The notes beneath the pieces were generated by a model. The model saw only the letters and a program-made list of their open reading frames with translations. It did no database searches and had not been told where the DNA came from. From assembly GCA_030705745.1 (NCBI GenBank), contig JAUZPT010000240.1:1-5029 (forward strand): DNA of 5,029 bases, given 5' to 3'. This document shows, one piece after another, positions 1 through 5,029 of this stretch; position 1 is the first letter of the stretch, and every line of letters begins with the position of its first letter. The translations under genes were made by a program, and so were the position numbers. This DNA comes from Bacillota bacterium (GTDB lineage Bacteria; Bacillota; Bacilli; Bacillales; Cytobacillaceae).

Positions 1-426
1 ATTGACGAGTGAATGATCTTCCGTTAATTGCTTGAATCCCATTTCATTCATTAAGTACCCTCTACTGTCACCGATATTTGCAATTGTAGCAAAACCGTCG
101 GTACAAATGGCAGCGACAATGGTCGTACCCATGCCATCACATACCACGTTATTTTGAGCATGCTCAAACAAAAGAACGTTTGCTTTATAAATTTGTTCCT
201 TCAGCCATGCTTCTGCCTTTCCAGCTGTCGTAATTCCATGAGATGCTTCCCATACCATTTTCAAATGGTTAACAGTCATTCCACTTGCAACATCACCTGC
301 ACGGTGACCGCCCATCCCATCTGCTACGATGGCCAGGCGGTTGCCGTCCAAATTGGTAAAAACCCCTCCGGAGTCTTCATTGTGAATGCGGATTTTCCCT
401 TGGTCTGTCATAAAAACAGATTTCAT
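1..426 (-). CDS. prpC: PP2C-family Ser/Thr protein phosphatase PrpC (Stp), N-terminal part, cut by window edge
   Basis: This is a metal-dependent protein phosphatase of the PPM/PP2C family, a soluble enzyme that removes phosphate from Ser/Thr residues on targets of the partner kinase PrkC. The window holds the first 142 residues; family members are about 250 residues, so roughly the C-terminal 40% lies beyond position 1. Visible motifs in order: TDQGKIRIHNED at 7-18 (Arg13 and Asp18 belong to the phosphate/metal site), VADGMGGHRAGDVAS at 34-48 with metal ligand Asp36 and Gly37, GMGTT at 98-102, IGDSR at 118-122 (Asp120 fits the third-metal position) and LTEDHSLVN at 134-142. The ATG at 426 is preceded by AGGTGA four bases upstream. 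That site contains the rlmN stop codon, so translation is probably coupled to rlmN. In Bacillus the next gene is prkC, which cannot be seen here. The C-terminal metal-binding aspartates are outside the window, so an intact gene cannot be confirmed. Identification of the family is very secure. Confidence 0.95.
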   Translation of the reverse strand, partial: MKSVFMTDQGKIRIHNEDSGGVFTNLDGNRLAIVADGMGGHRAGDVASGMTVNHLKMVWEASHGITTAGKAEAWLKEQIYKANVLLFEHAQNNVVCDGMGTTIVAAICTDGFATIANIGDSRGYLMNEMGFKQLTEDHSLVN

Positions 427-430
427 ACCG

Positions 431-1522
431 TCACCTCGTCTCTTCTTTTCTCTCCTTTGCACGAAGTTGTCCACATGCTGCGTCTATATCATGTCCGTGC
501 TCACGGCGAATGGTTACATTAATGCCATGATTTTTCAATGTTTTCTCGAAAGCGAAAATCTCGTTGCGCGGAGTTCTAACATAATCTCGTTCAGGTACAT
601 AGTTGACCGGTATTAAATTGACATGGCATTTTAATCCTTTTAATAGCTTTGCGAGTTCCTCGGCATGTTCAACCTGGTCGTTAACACCGCCGAACAATCC
701 ATATTCAAAGCTTATGCGTCTGCCTGTCTTATCGATATAATACCGTACTGCATCCATTAAGTCATCAAGTTTATATGCTTTATTGATCGGCATAAGCCTT
801 GAGCGAATTTCATTATTCGGGGCATGAAGGGAAATGGCAAAATTTATTTGCATACTTTCATCCGCAAATTGATAAATTTTTGGCACAATGCCACTCGTTG
901 ACACAGTAATATGGCGAGCTCCGATATTTAATCCTTTATCATGGTTGATGATTTTCAAAAACGACAGCATGCTTCCGTAATTGTCAAATGGCTCTCCAAT
1001 CCCCATGATTACGACTGAATCGACTCTTTCTTCTGTTGCATCGAGTTCTTGCTGCACCTTGACAACCTGTGCGACGATTTCACCCGCCTCCAAGTGGCGC
1101 TTTAGCCCTCCGAGGGTTGATGCGCAAAATGTGCAGCCAATACGGCACCCTACCTGAGTCGTAACACACACAGAATTTCCATAATCATGGCGCATTAAAA
1201 CCGTTTCAATGGAGAATCCATCATGAAGCTCAAATAAGAACTTAATCGTACCATCGGTAGACGTTTGTTTGATTGCCGTTTTGAGTGTCGTTATCTCAAA
1301 GGCATCTGTTAGTTTGTCCCTGACCGATTTTGATAAATTGCTCATTTCTTCGAACGACAAAACCCTTTTTTTATACAGCCAATCAAATACTTGTTCGGCC
1401 CGAAAAGCCTTTTCTCCATTTTCAACGAGCCACTCCTTAAGTTCGTGAAGCTCTAATGTGTAAATGGATGGTTTTTTCATTTCCAATGTTATCCTTGTAT
1501 CAGTTGTATTCGCTTGTTCCAA
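431..1522 (-). CDS. rlmN: Dual-specificity rRNA/tRNA adenine-C2 methyltransferase RlmN (radical SAM)
   Basis: RlmN is a cytoplasmic radical-SAM enzyme that methylates C2 of A2503 in 23S rRNA at the peptidyl-transferase centre. The E. coli enzyme also acts on A37 of some tRNAs. The 363-residue product has an N-terminal accessory domain (about 1-100) followed by the radical-SAM barrel. The [4Fe-4S] cluster motif CxxxCxxC is at Cys126, Cys130 and Cys133. Cys119 and Cys350 fit the two mechanistic cysteines (Cys118 and Cys355 in E. coli), Cys350 being the methyl carrier. MGIGEP (173-178), STSG (208-211) and SLHAP (231-235) are SAM-binding or family signatures. The start is TTG at 1522, chosen because AGAAGGTG sits six bases upstream. 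The next in-frame ATG (codon 15, at 1480) has no good ribosome site and would trim the N-terminus. The gene begins 3 bp after rsmB and ends 4 bp before prpC, so it is an internal operon gene. The relative Cfr targets C8 of the same base, but overall similarity to Bacillus YloN and this gene context favour RlmN. Confidence 0.96.
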   Translation of the reverse strand: MEQANTTDTRITLEMKKPSIYTLELHELKEWLVENGEKAFRAEQVFDWLYKKRVLSFEEMSNLSKSVRDKLTDAFEITTLKTAIKQTSTDGTIKFLFELHDGFSIETVLMRHDYGNSVCVTTQVGCRIGCTFCASTLGGLKRHLEAGEIVAQVVKVQQELDATEERVDSVVIMGIGEPFDNYGSMLSFLKIINHDKGLNIGARHITVSTSGIVPKIYQFADESMQINFAISLHAPNNEIRSRLMPINKAYKLDDLMDAVRYYIDKTGRRISFEYGLFGGVNDQVEHAEELAKLLKGLKCHVNLIPVNYVPERDYVRTPRNEIFAFEKTLKNHGINVTIRREHGHDIDAACGQLRAKERKEETR

Positions 1523-1537
1523 CTGTTACACCTTCTT
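1520..1537 (-). promoter_or_regulatory. rlmN: Ribosome binding site and TTG start of rlmN
   Basis: Read on the minus strand, AGAAGGTG (1536-1529) is followed by TAACAG and then TTG (1522-1520). The TAA is the rsmB stop codon. Spacing of six bases is close to ideal for a Bacillus Shine-Dalgarno site, which decides for the TTG start over the downstream ATG at 1480. Because the site overlaps the last rsmB codons, terminating ribosomes could re-initiate on rlmN. Confidence 0.8.
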
Positions 1538-2872
1538 TCTTAGGCACGCTATATAAAAACCGTCTGAACCTATAGTTTGTGGGAAAATTTGTGTTTCATA
1601 TCCGGTAATCATTTGGCGAATAGCTTCAGGCATCCGCTCACTCAAATCTGCATCTCCCTCGAACTCCGGATGTTCTTTCAGGAACGATGCTGTCACATAT
1701 TGATTTTCCTCATTATCTACTGTACACGTACTATAGACAAGAATGCCACCTTTTTTCACTAGAGGTGCAACGGCGTCTAATAGATTGTGCTGGATCGTGC
1801 TCAATTGAGCCAAATCCTTTTCTGTTTTCGTATATTTAATATCGGGCTTCCTTCTCATAACGCCAAGACCGGAGCATGGAGCATCAAGCAGTACTCGGTC
1901 AAAGGACTCTTTTTCAAAACGTTCGCCAACTCTCCTGCTATCCATCGCAATCGTTTGGATATTCTGAAGCTCCAGACGCTGTGCATTGTCATTGATTAGC
2001 TTGACTTTATGTTCATGTAGGTCAAGCGAGATGACCTTTCCTGTAGCTCCCATCTGCTCTGCCACATGCGTACTTTTTCCTCCTGGGGCAGCGCACGCGT
2101 CCAATATCGTTTCATTTTCGGAAGCGCCAAGCGCATAGGCAACTAGCATGGAGCTTTCATCCTGAATCGAGAAAAGGCCTTGCCGATAAGCCGAAGATAG
2201 TGCCAAATTGCCTTTCAGCGCTCTGATACCTTCTCGAATAAAGGGACTTGCTTCTGCCTGGAACCCTTCTTCTTCCAAAACCTTTAAACATTCTTCTCTC
2301 GTAGTTTTCGTCAAATTCACCCGTGCGGTTTGCAGTGGTGCCGTCAAATTAATTTCGCACATTTCTTTTGTGGCATCAAAACCAAATTGCTCGATCCATC
2401 TGGAAACCAGCCATTTCGGATGGCTTGTTTCTATGGAGAGGCGCTCTGTACTGTCCATGATTTCATCCAATGAAGGTAGCCCCTCCCTTTGAATGCTTCT
2501 CATCACACCATTCACCATTCCGGATATTCCTTTATGACCACGCTTTTTGGCAATTTCTACTGCTTCATAAATGGCTGCGCGATCCGGAATTTTATCGAGG
2601 TAAACCATTTGATACAGCGTCAATCGCAAGAGATTCATAACCCAGCTTTCCGTTTTGCTGCTCTTTTTCACGAAAGGATTTAAATAGAAATCGAGCGTCA
2701 TTTTCCGTTGAAGCGTACCGTAAATGAGCTCTGTCAGCAAACCGACATCTTTTGATGGAATCTCGTTTTTCAAGATTGCCTGATGAAGCAACAGATTGCT
2801 GTAGGATTGATTTTTTTCAATTGCTTCAAGAAGGTCCATCGCTGTTTCACGAACATTTTTTTGCGTCTTCAT
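1526..2872 (-). CDS. rsmB: 16S rRNA (cytosine-C5)-methyltransferase RsmB (Sun/Fmu)
   Basis: RsmB is a SAM-dependent cytoplasmic RNA methyltransferase that makes m5C at position 967 (E. coli numbering) of 16S rRNA. The 448-residue length is normal. Residues about 1-135 form the NusB-like RNA-binding domain (ETAMDLLEAIE near the start, NGVMRSIQREGLP at 121-133). Then comes a linker, and the Rossmann-like catalytic domain from about 235 on. SAM-binding motif I is DACAAPGGKSTH at 258-269. Asp284 follows a beta strand in the usual ribose-binding position, and Asp311 is the next acidic SAM-site residue. Motif IV is DAPCSG at 330-335 (Cys333) and motif VI is STCTV at 381-385 with Cys383, the cysteine expected to attack C6 of the target base. 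GSDGFYIACL (435-444) is the closing strand motif. The ATG at 2872 is one base after the fmt stop, with AGGAGA inside the last fmt codons, so it is translationally coupled. The full motif set argues for an active enzyme. RsmF/NOP2-type relatives lack the NusB-like domain seen here. Confidence 0.96.
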   Translation of the reverse strand: MKTQKNVRETAMDLLEAIEKNQSYSNLLLHQAILKNEIPSKDVGLLTELIYGTLQRKMTLDFYLNPFVKKSSKTESWVMNLLRLTLYQMVYLDKIPDRAAIYEAVEIAKKRGHKGISGMVNGVMRSIQREGLPSLDEIMDSTERLSIETSHPKWLVSRWIEQFGFDATKEMCEINLTAPLQTARVNLTKTTREECLKVLEEEGFQAEASPFIREGIRALKGNLALSSAYRQGLFSIQDESSMLVAYALGASENETILDACAAPGGKSTHVAEQMGATGKVISLDLHEHKVKLINDNAQRLELQNIQTIAMDSRRVGERFEKESFDRVLLDAPCSGLGVMRRKPDIKYTKTEKDLAQLSTIQHNLLDAVAPLVKKGGILVYSTCTVDNEENQYVTASFLKEHPEFEGDADLSERMPEAIRQMITGYETQIFPQTIGSDGFYIACLRKKV

Positions 2873-2884
2873 TTTATTCTCCTA
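2870..2884 (-). promoter_or_regulatory. rsmB: Ribosome binding site of rsmB inside the end of fmt
   Basis: On the minus strand the last fmt codons read TTA GGA GAA TAA and are followed by A and then ATG. The AGGAGA formed by these codons is a strong Shine-Dalgarno sequence five bases from the rsmB ATG. The site therefore exists only as part of fmt coding sequence, which implies co-transcription and probably coupled translation. Confidence 0.75.
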
Positions 2885-3818
2885 ATGTTGAACCGATTGT
2901 GATTTTTGTTGATGACCCGCGCAAAAATTGCTGTGCAGACATCTTAGTTTTCCCAGCAGGCTGAAGCTCTGTAATTTTAATTGCTGTTTGATTTCCAGTG
3001 CTGACAATGATTCCATCAGCTTCTAATTCAATGATTATTCCAGGAGCAACAGATTGATCGGATGCGATTTTTTCGGAATTCCAAACTTTCAAGTTAACCC
3101 CATTCACCATCGTATAAGCGACTGGCCAAGGATTCATGCCGCGTATTTGATTGTAAATTTCTTCACCTGATTTTGACCAATCGATCCATTCCTGTTCTCT
3201 TTTAATATTATAGGCAAATGTCGCATCCTCTTCATTTTGAGGAATGGGAATTAGTTTATTTTCAAGAAGGAGCGGAAGCGTTTTTGCTAGCAAGGTTGCG
3301 CCTGCTTCACTTAGCTTTGTATGAAGAGTACCAACATTGTCTTCTTCGGTAATCGGCACTTCGACCGTTGTCAAAATATCTCCGGCATCGAGCTTTTCTG
3401 CCATATACATAATCGTGATGCCTGTTTTTTCCTTGCCCTGGATAAGAGCGTAATGAATGGGCGCTCCTCCTCGAAGTTCCGGAAGCAGCGAGGCATGCAC
3501 GTTTATGCAACGATATTTTGGAGCCTCAAGCAATTCTTTAGGAAGGATTTGTCCAAAAGCTGCCGTTACAATCAAATCCGGCTTTAAGGCCAATATTTTT
3601 TCAATCTCGTCTTTATTCCGTATGCGTTCAGGCTGGAAAACCGGTATATTGTGTTTCAAAGCCTCCACCTTTACGGGAGGTGGTGTTAATGTCCTTTTTC
3701 TTCCGACAGGGCGATCTGGCTGGGTTACAACACCGATGACTTCATAGCCTTCCTCCAATATTTTTTGAAGTACTGGGACAGAGAAATCGGGGGTTCCCAT
3801 AAAAATGATTTTTGTCAT
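2874..3818 (-). CDS. fmt: Methionyl-tRNA formyltransferase Fmt
   Basis: Fmt transfers a formyl group from 10-formyl-tetrahydrofolate to Met-tRNA(fMet), producing the initiator used for bacterial translation in the cytoplasm. The 314-residue product has the typical length. The N-terminal formyltransferase domain (about 1-190) starts [14 protein letters not shown] and carries the catalytic trio at the positions numbered in E. coli: Asn106, His108 and Asp144 (in [18 protein letters not shown] and MAEKLDAGD). [12 protein letters not shown] at 110-121 is the folate-enzyme signature. [13 protein letters not shown] (38-50) fits the flexible basic loop that contacts the tRNA acceptor stem. The C-terminal OB-like domain (about 205-314) contains [12 protein letters not shown] and TELQPAGK. 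The ATG at 3818 overlaps the def stop as TAATG. The nearest GGAAGG lies 12 bases upstream with a weaker GAAGAG closer in, so initiation probably leans on ribosomes leaving def. The def-fmt pair is widely conserved. The call is secure. Confidence 0.98.
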   Translation of the reverse strand: MTKIIFMGTPDFSVPVLQKILEEGYEVIGVVTQPDRPVGRKRTLTPPPVKVEALKHNIPVFQPERIRNKDEIEKILALKPDLIVTAAFGQILPKELLEAPKYRCINVHASLLPELRGGAPIHYALIQGKEKTGITIMYMAEKLDAGDILTTVEVPITEEDNVGTLHTKLSEAGATLLAKTLPLLLENKLIPIPQNEEDATFAYNIKREQEWIDWSKSGEEIYNQIRGMNPWPVAYTMVNGVNLKVWNSEKIASDQSVAPGIIIELEADGIIVSTGNQTAIKITELQPAGKTKMSAQQFLRGSSTKITIGSTLGE

Positions 3819-4300
3819 TACTCTTCAACGCCTTCCAACTCTTCTTCTTTCATATATCTTGTCACTTTTGAAGTGAATAAAATTCCATTTAGATGGTCAA
3901 TTTCATGGTGAACCGCTCTCGCAAGAAATCCTTCCACTTCTTTCACATATTTTTTCCCTTTTCTGTCCAACGCTTCAAATTTGACGTAATTCGGTCTCGT
4001 AACTTCACCGTACAGTTCGGGAAAGCTCAAACATCCTTCAGGCCCTGTTTGTTCACCGGACGTTTCAATGATTTTTGGATTAATCATTTCAATTGTTCCC
4101 GATTCATCTTCGATGTCAACAATGGCAATTTGCAAATCAAGACCGATTTGCGGTGCCGCCAAACCAACACCATCGAATTCAATCATCGTCTCGTACATAT
4201 CGTTTAAAACCTTGCCCAGTTTTTTATCAAAAGCGTGAACCGGTTTGCAAGGTTGTTCAAGTATTTCTGATGGAAAGGTAATAATTTTACGAATAGACAA
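3818..4300 (-). CDS. def: Peptide deformylase Def (type 1), TTG start
   Basis: Peptide deformylase is a metallohydrolase that removes the N-terminal formyl group from nascent proteins, undoing the modification made by the neighbour Fmt. All three family motifs are present: [10 protein letters not shown] (44-53), EGCLSFP (88-94) and HEIDH (132-136). The metal ligands are Cys90, His132 and His136 with catalytic Glu133, the same numbers as in E. coli when translation starts at the TTG at 4300. That start gives 160 residues ([10 protein letters not shown]...), which aligns with the known N-terminus of the B. subtilis protein (MAVKKVVTHP). It is preceded by TGGAGGT with a six-base spacer. An in-frame ATG at 4327 would add nine residues (MNKIIGGTA), but those codons contain the ribosome site itself and the ATG has no good site of its own. 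The stop overlaps the fmt ATG by one base. B. subtilis also has a second deformylase (ykrB/defB); the location next to fmt identifies this one as the operon copy. Confidence 0.96.
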   Translation of the reverse strand: MSIRKIITFPSEILEQPCKPVHAFDKKLGKVLNDMYETMIEFDGVGLAAPQIGLDLQIAIVDIEDESGTIEMINPKIIETSGEQTGPEGCLSFPELYGEVTRPNYVKFEALDRKGKKYVKEVEGFLARAVHHEIDHLNGILFTSKVTRYMKEEELEGVEE

Positions 4301-4313
4301 AGCTGTACCTCCA
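4298..4313 (-). promoter_or_regulatory. def: Strong ribosome binding site and TTG start of def
   Basis: Read on the minus strand, TGGAGGT (4313-4307) is followed by ACAGCT and then TTG (4300-4298). This is a near-perfect Shine-Dalgarno match at optimal spacing and sets the def start at TTG. The alternative ATG at 4327 lies upstream of this site. Confidence 0.88.
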
Positions 4314-4354
4314 ATTATTTTGTTCATTTTCCAGGGTTTTGTTAGTCATTTTGT

Positions 4355-4383
4355 ATCATAAAGATCGAGGTGACATTTACGAA
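4355..4383 (-). promoter_or_regulatory. Weak candidate sigma-A promoter upstream of def
   Basis: On the minus strand TATGAT (4360-4355) is a five-of-six match to the -10 consensus. Seventeen bases upstream, TTCGTA (4383-4378) is only a three-of-six match to TTGACA, and there is no extended -10 TG. A start near 4347-4349 would give a leader of about 47-50 bases before the def TTG. AT-rich Bacillus DNA gives such matches by chance, so this is a hypothesis. The def-fmt-rsmB-rlmN-prpC genes could equally be read from the upstream coaBC-priA transcript, since no terminator is visible in the spacer. Confidence 0.3.
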
Positions 4384-4407
4384 AGTATTTGTCACGTGAT
4401 CCTTCAC
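4363..4407. repeat. Imperfect inverted repeat with overlapping palindrome in the priA-def spacer
   Basis: The plus-strand arms GTGACATTTAC (4370-4380) and GTATTTGTCAC (4385-4395) are inverted around the four-base loop GAAA. Six outer and three inner pairs match and two central positions mismatch. GATC at 4363-4366 and 4398-4401 could extend the symmetry past a small internal loop. TCACGTGA (4392-4399) is a perfect eight-base palindrome overlapping one arm, and GTGA-TCCT-TCAC (4396-4407) is a further small hairpin. The core overlaps the -35 region of the candidate def promoter. It could be an operator or an RNA leader hairpin. It is not followed by a T-run in either direction that would make it a typical intrinsic terminator. 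The symmetry is seen directly; any function is unproven. Confidence 0.45.
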
Positions 4408-4474
4408 CCGGCCTACCTATATTTTCTCCAAAAAAAACCGTTTCCTAACCTCAATCATTATGCTTAATCGCTGT

Positions 4475-5029
4475 TTACATTAATATATATGGATTGACAT
4501 CGACGGAGACTTGAAGCCCTCCACCGCTTTCCGCTTGGAATTGGTTCAGCACCTCTTTTAGCGTGCTTGTGAGCTTCGGTTCCCGTTTGTATTTTATCAG
4601 ACATTGATATCGATATCTATCGTTGATCCTCGGGATGGGCGATGCCACCGGGCCAAGAACGACAGCCTCACTGGAGACACGTGCCTGGACAAAATTTGTT
4701 ATTTTTTCCGTGGTCGATACCGCAGCCATTAATTGCTCATGACTGACCGTAATCATAGCAAGATAGTAAAACGGCGGATATTTATGAAGCTTCCGTATCA
4801 TCATTTCCCTTTGATAAAAAAGGTCAAAATCCTGCTTGCCTGCCAATTCAATACTATAATGTTCAGGAGTGTACGTTTGAATAACAACTTCTCCTGGCAA
4901 TTCATGGCGCCCTGCCCTTCCGCTAACCTGAGTTAATAGCTGAAACGTTTTTTCCGATGAGCGAAAATCGGGAAGATGCAGCATTGTATCCGCTGATAAA
5001 ACACCGACAAGGGTGACATTCGGAAAATC
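4475..5029 (-). CDS. priA: Primosomal protein N' (replication-restart helicase PriA), C-terminal part, cut by window edge
   Basis: PriA is a superfamily 2 DNA helicase that recognises stalled or repaired forks and starts primosome assembly. Only the last 184 residues are present. The reading frame is open to the window edge at 5029, with 15 codons (DFPNVTLVGVLSADT) before the first ATG in the fragment, so that ATG is internal and not a start. The whole Bacillus protein is about 800 residues. Visible parts are helicase motif V (VTLVGVLSAD, fragment residues 5-14), LHLPDFRSSEKTFQLL (17-32), motif VI QVSGRAGR with its arginine finger (34-41), GEVVIQTYTPEH, the KYPPFYYLAM segment and the C-terminal domain with LGPVASPIPRINDRYRYQ. 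The end VDVNPYILM resembles Bacillus PriA, and the stop is TAA at 4477-4475. The Walker A/B motifs and most zinc-binding cysteines lie outside the window. In Bacillus the upstream gene is coaBC and the downstream gene def, as here. Confidence 0.96.
   Translation of the reverse strand, partial: DFPNVTLVGVLSADTMLHLPDFRSSEKTFQLLTQVSGRAGRHELPGEVVIQTYTPEHYSIELAGKQDFDLFYQREMMIRKLHKYPPFYYLAMITVSHEQLMAAVSTTEKITNFVQARVSSEAVVLGPVASPIPRINDRYRYQCLIKYKREPKLTSTLKEVLNQFQAESGGGLQVSVDVNPYILM

Noticed and set aside
154..616. Overlapping plus-strand ORFs opposite the prpC and rlmN junction
   Set aside because: The minus strand encodes clear conserved motifs of PrpC and RlmN here. The plus-strand translations show no recognisable domain and no ribosome sites, so they are antisense shadows.
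431..1522. Cfr-type antibiotic-resistance methyltransferase instead of RlmN
   Set aside because: Both share the CxxxCxxC and paired-cysteine layout, but the sequence is close to Bacillus YloN/RlmN throughout and sits in its conserved chromosomal operon between rsmB and prpC, with no mobile-element context.
3307..3510. 67-codon minus-strand ORF inside fmt in another frame
   Set aside because: It lies wholly within the conserved Fmt catalytic domain, has low-complexity Arg/Ser/Tyr-rich content typical of a frame shadow, and lacks a ribosome site.
4430..4455. Run of eight T on the minus strand (4437-4430) after CGG, 37 bases past the priA stop, as an intrinsic terminator
   Set aside because: No GC-rich hairpin precedes the T-run; the upstream GGTTAGGAAACGG has no complementary arm. 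The weak ATTA/TAAT pairing near 4455-4466 is too short to act as a terminator stem.
4418..4459. A 13-codon minus-strand ORF (MIEVRKRFFLEKI) in the priA-def spacer
   Set aside because: It has no ribosome binding site before the ATG, is very short, and resembles nothing I recognise. Chance is the simplest explanation.
4475..4984. priA fragment read as a complete 169-residue gene starting at the ATG at 4984
   Set aside because: The frame is open upstream to the window edge and the 15 extra codons encode helicase motif V, so this ATG is an internal methionine of a gene cut by the window.
1..5029. A hidden mobile element, CRISPR array, tRNA or rRNA gene, or novel defence system
   Set aside because: Nearly every base outside the 174-bp priA-def spacer is accounted for by six conserved housekeeping genes. 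I saw no direct repeats, transposase motifs or structured RNA genes on either strand.

Overview
The window is a stretch of Gram-positive, low-to-moderate GC chromosome, almost certainly from the family Bacillaceae. All six protein-coding genes lie on the minus strand, so transcription runs from position 5029 towards 1. The order priA - def - fmt - rsmB (sun) - rlmN - prpC is the well-known Bacillus arrangement. The proteins also resemble the Bacillus subtilis versions from end to end as I recall them, for example the Bacillus-type [11 protein letters not shown] in Fmt. Genus and species cannot be fixed from this sequence alone.

Layout in transcription order: the 3' end of priA (4475-5029, cut by the window edge) encodes the helicase motif V/VI region and C-terminal domain of the replication-restart helicase. 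A spacer of about 174 bp (4301-4474) follows. It holds an imperfect inverted repeat, a CACGTG-centred palindrome and a weak candidate promoter, but no convincing terminator. Then come five tightly packed genes: def (3818-4300, TTG start), fmt (2874-3818, overlapping def by one base as TAATG), rsmB (1526-2872, 1 bp after fmt), rlmN (431-1522, TTG start, 3 bp after rsmB) and the first 142 codons of prpC (1-426, 4 bp after rlmN, cut by the window edge). Several ribosome binding sites lie inside the end of the preceding gene, which points to one polycistronic message with translational coupling.

The genes form a translation-centred housekeeping module. Fmt formylates initiator Met-tRNA and Def removes the formyl group from new proteins. 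RsmB makes m5C in 16S rRNA and RlmN makes m2A in 23S rRNA (and in some tRNAs). PrpC starts the Ser/Thr phosphorylation pair prpC-prkC, which normally continues beyond the window. PriA joins this module to the upstream coaBC-priA genes in Bacillus.

No undescribed system, mobile element, RNA gene or CRISPR array is visible. The points worth attention are the def start site (a TTG with an excellent Shine-Dalgarno sequence, nine codons inside the longest ATG ORF), a second TTG start for rlmN, and the nested symmetrical elements in the priA-def spacer that overlap a possible promoter.
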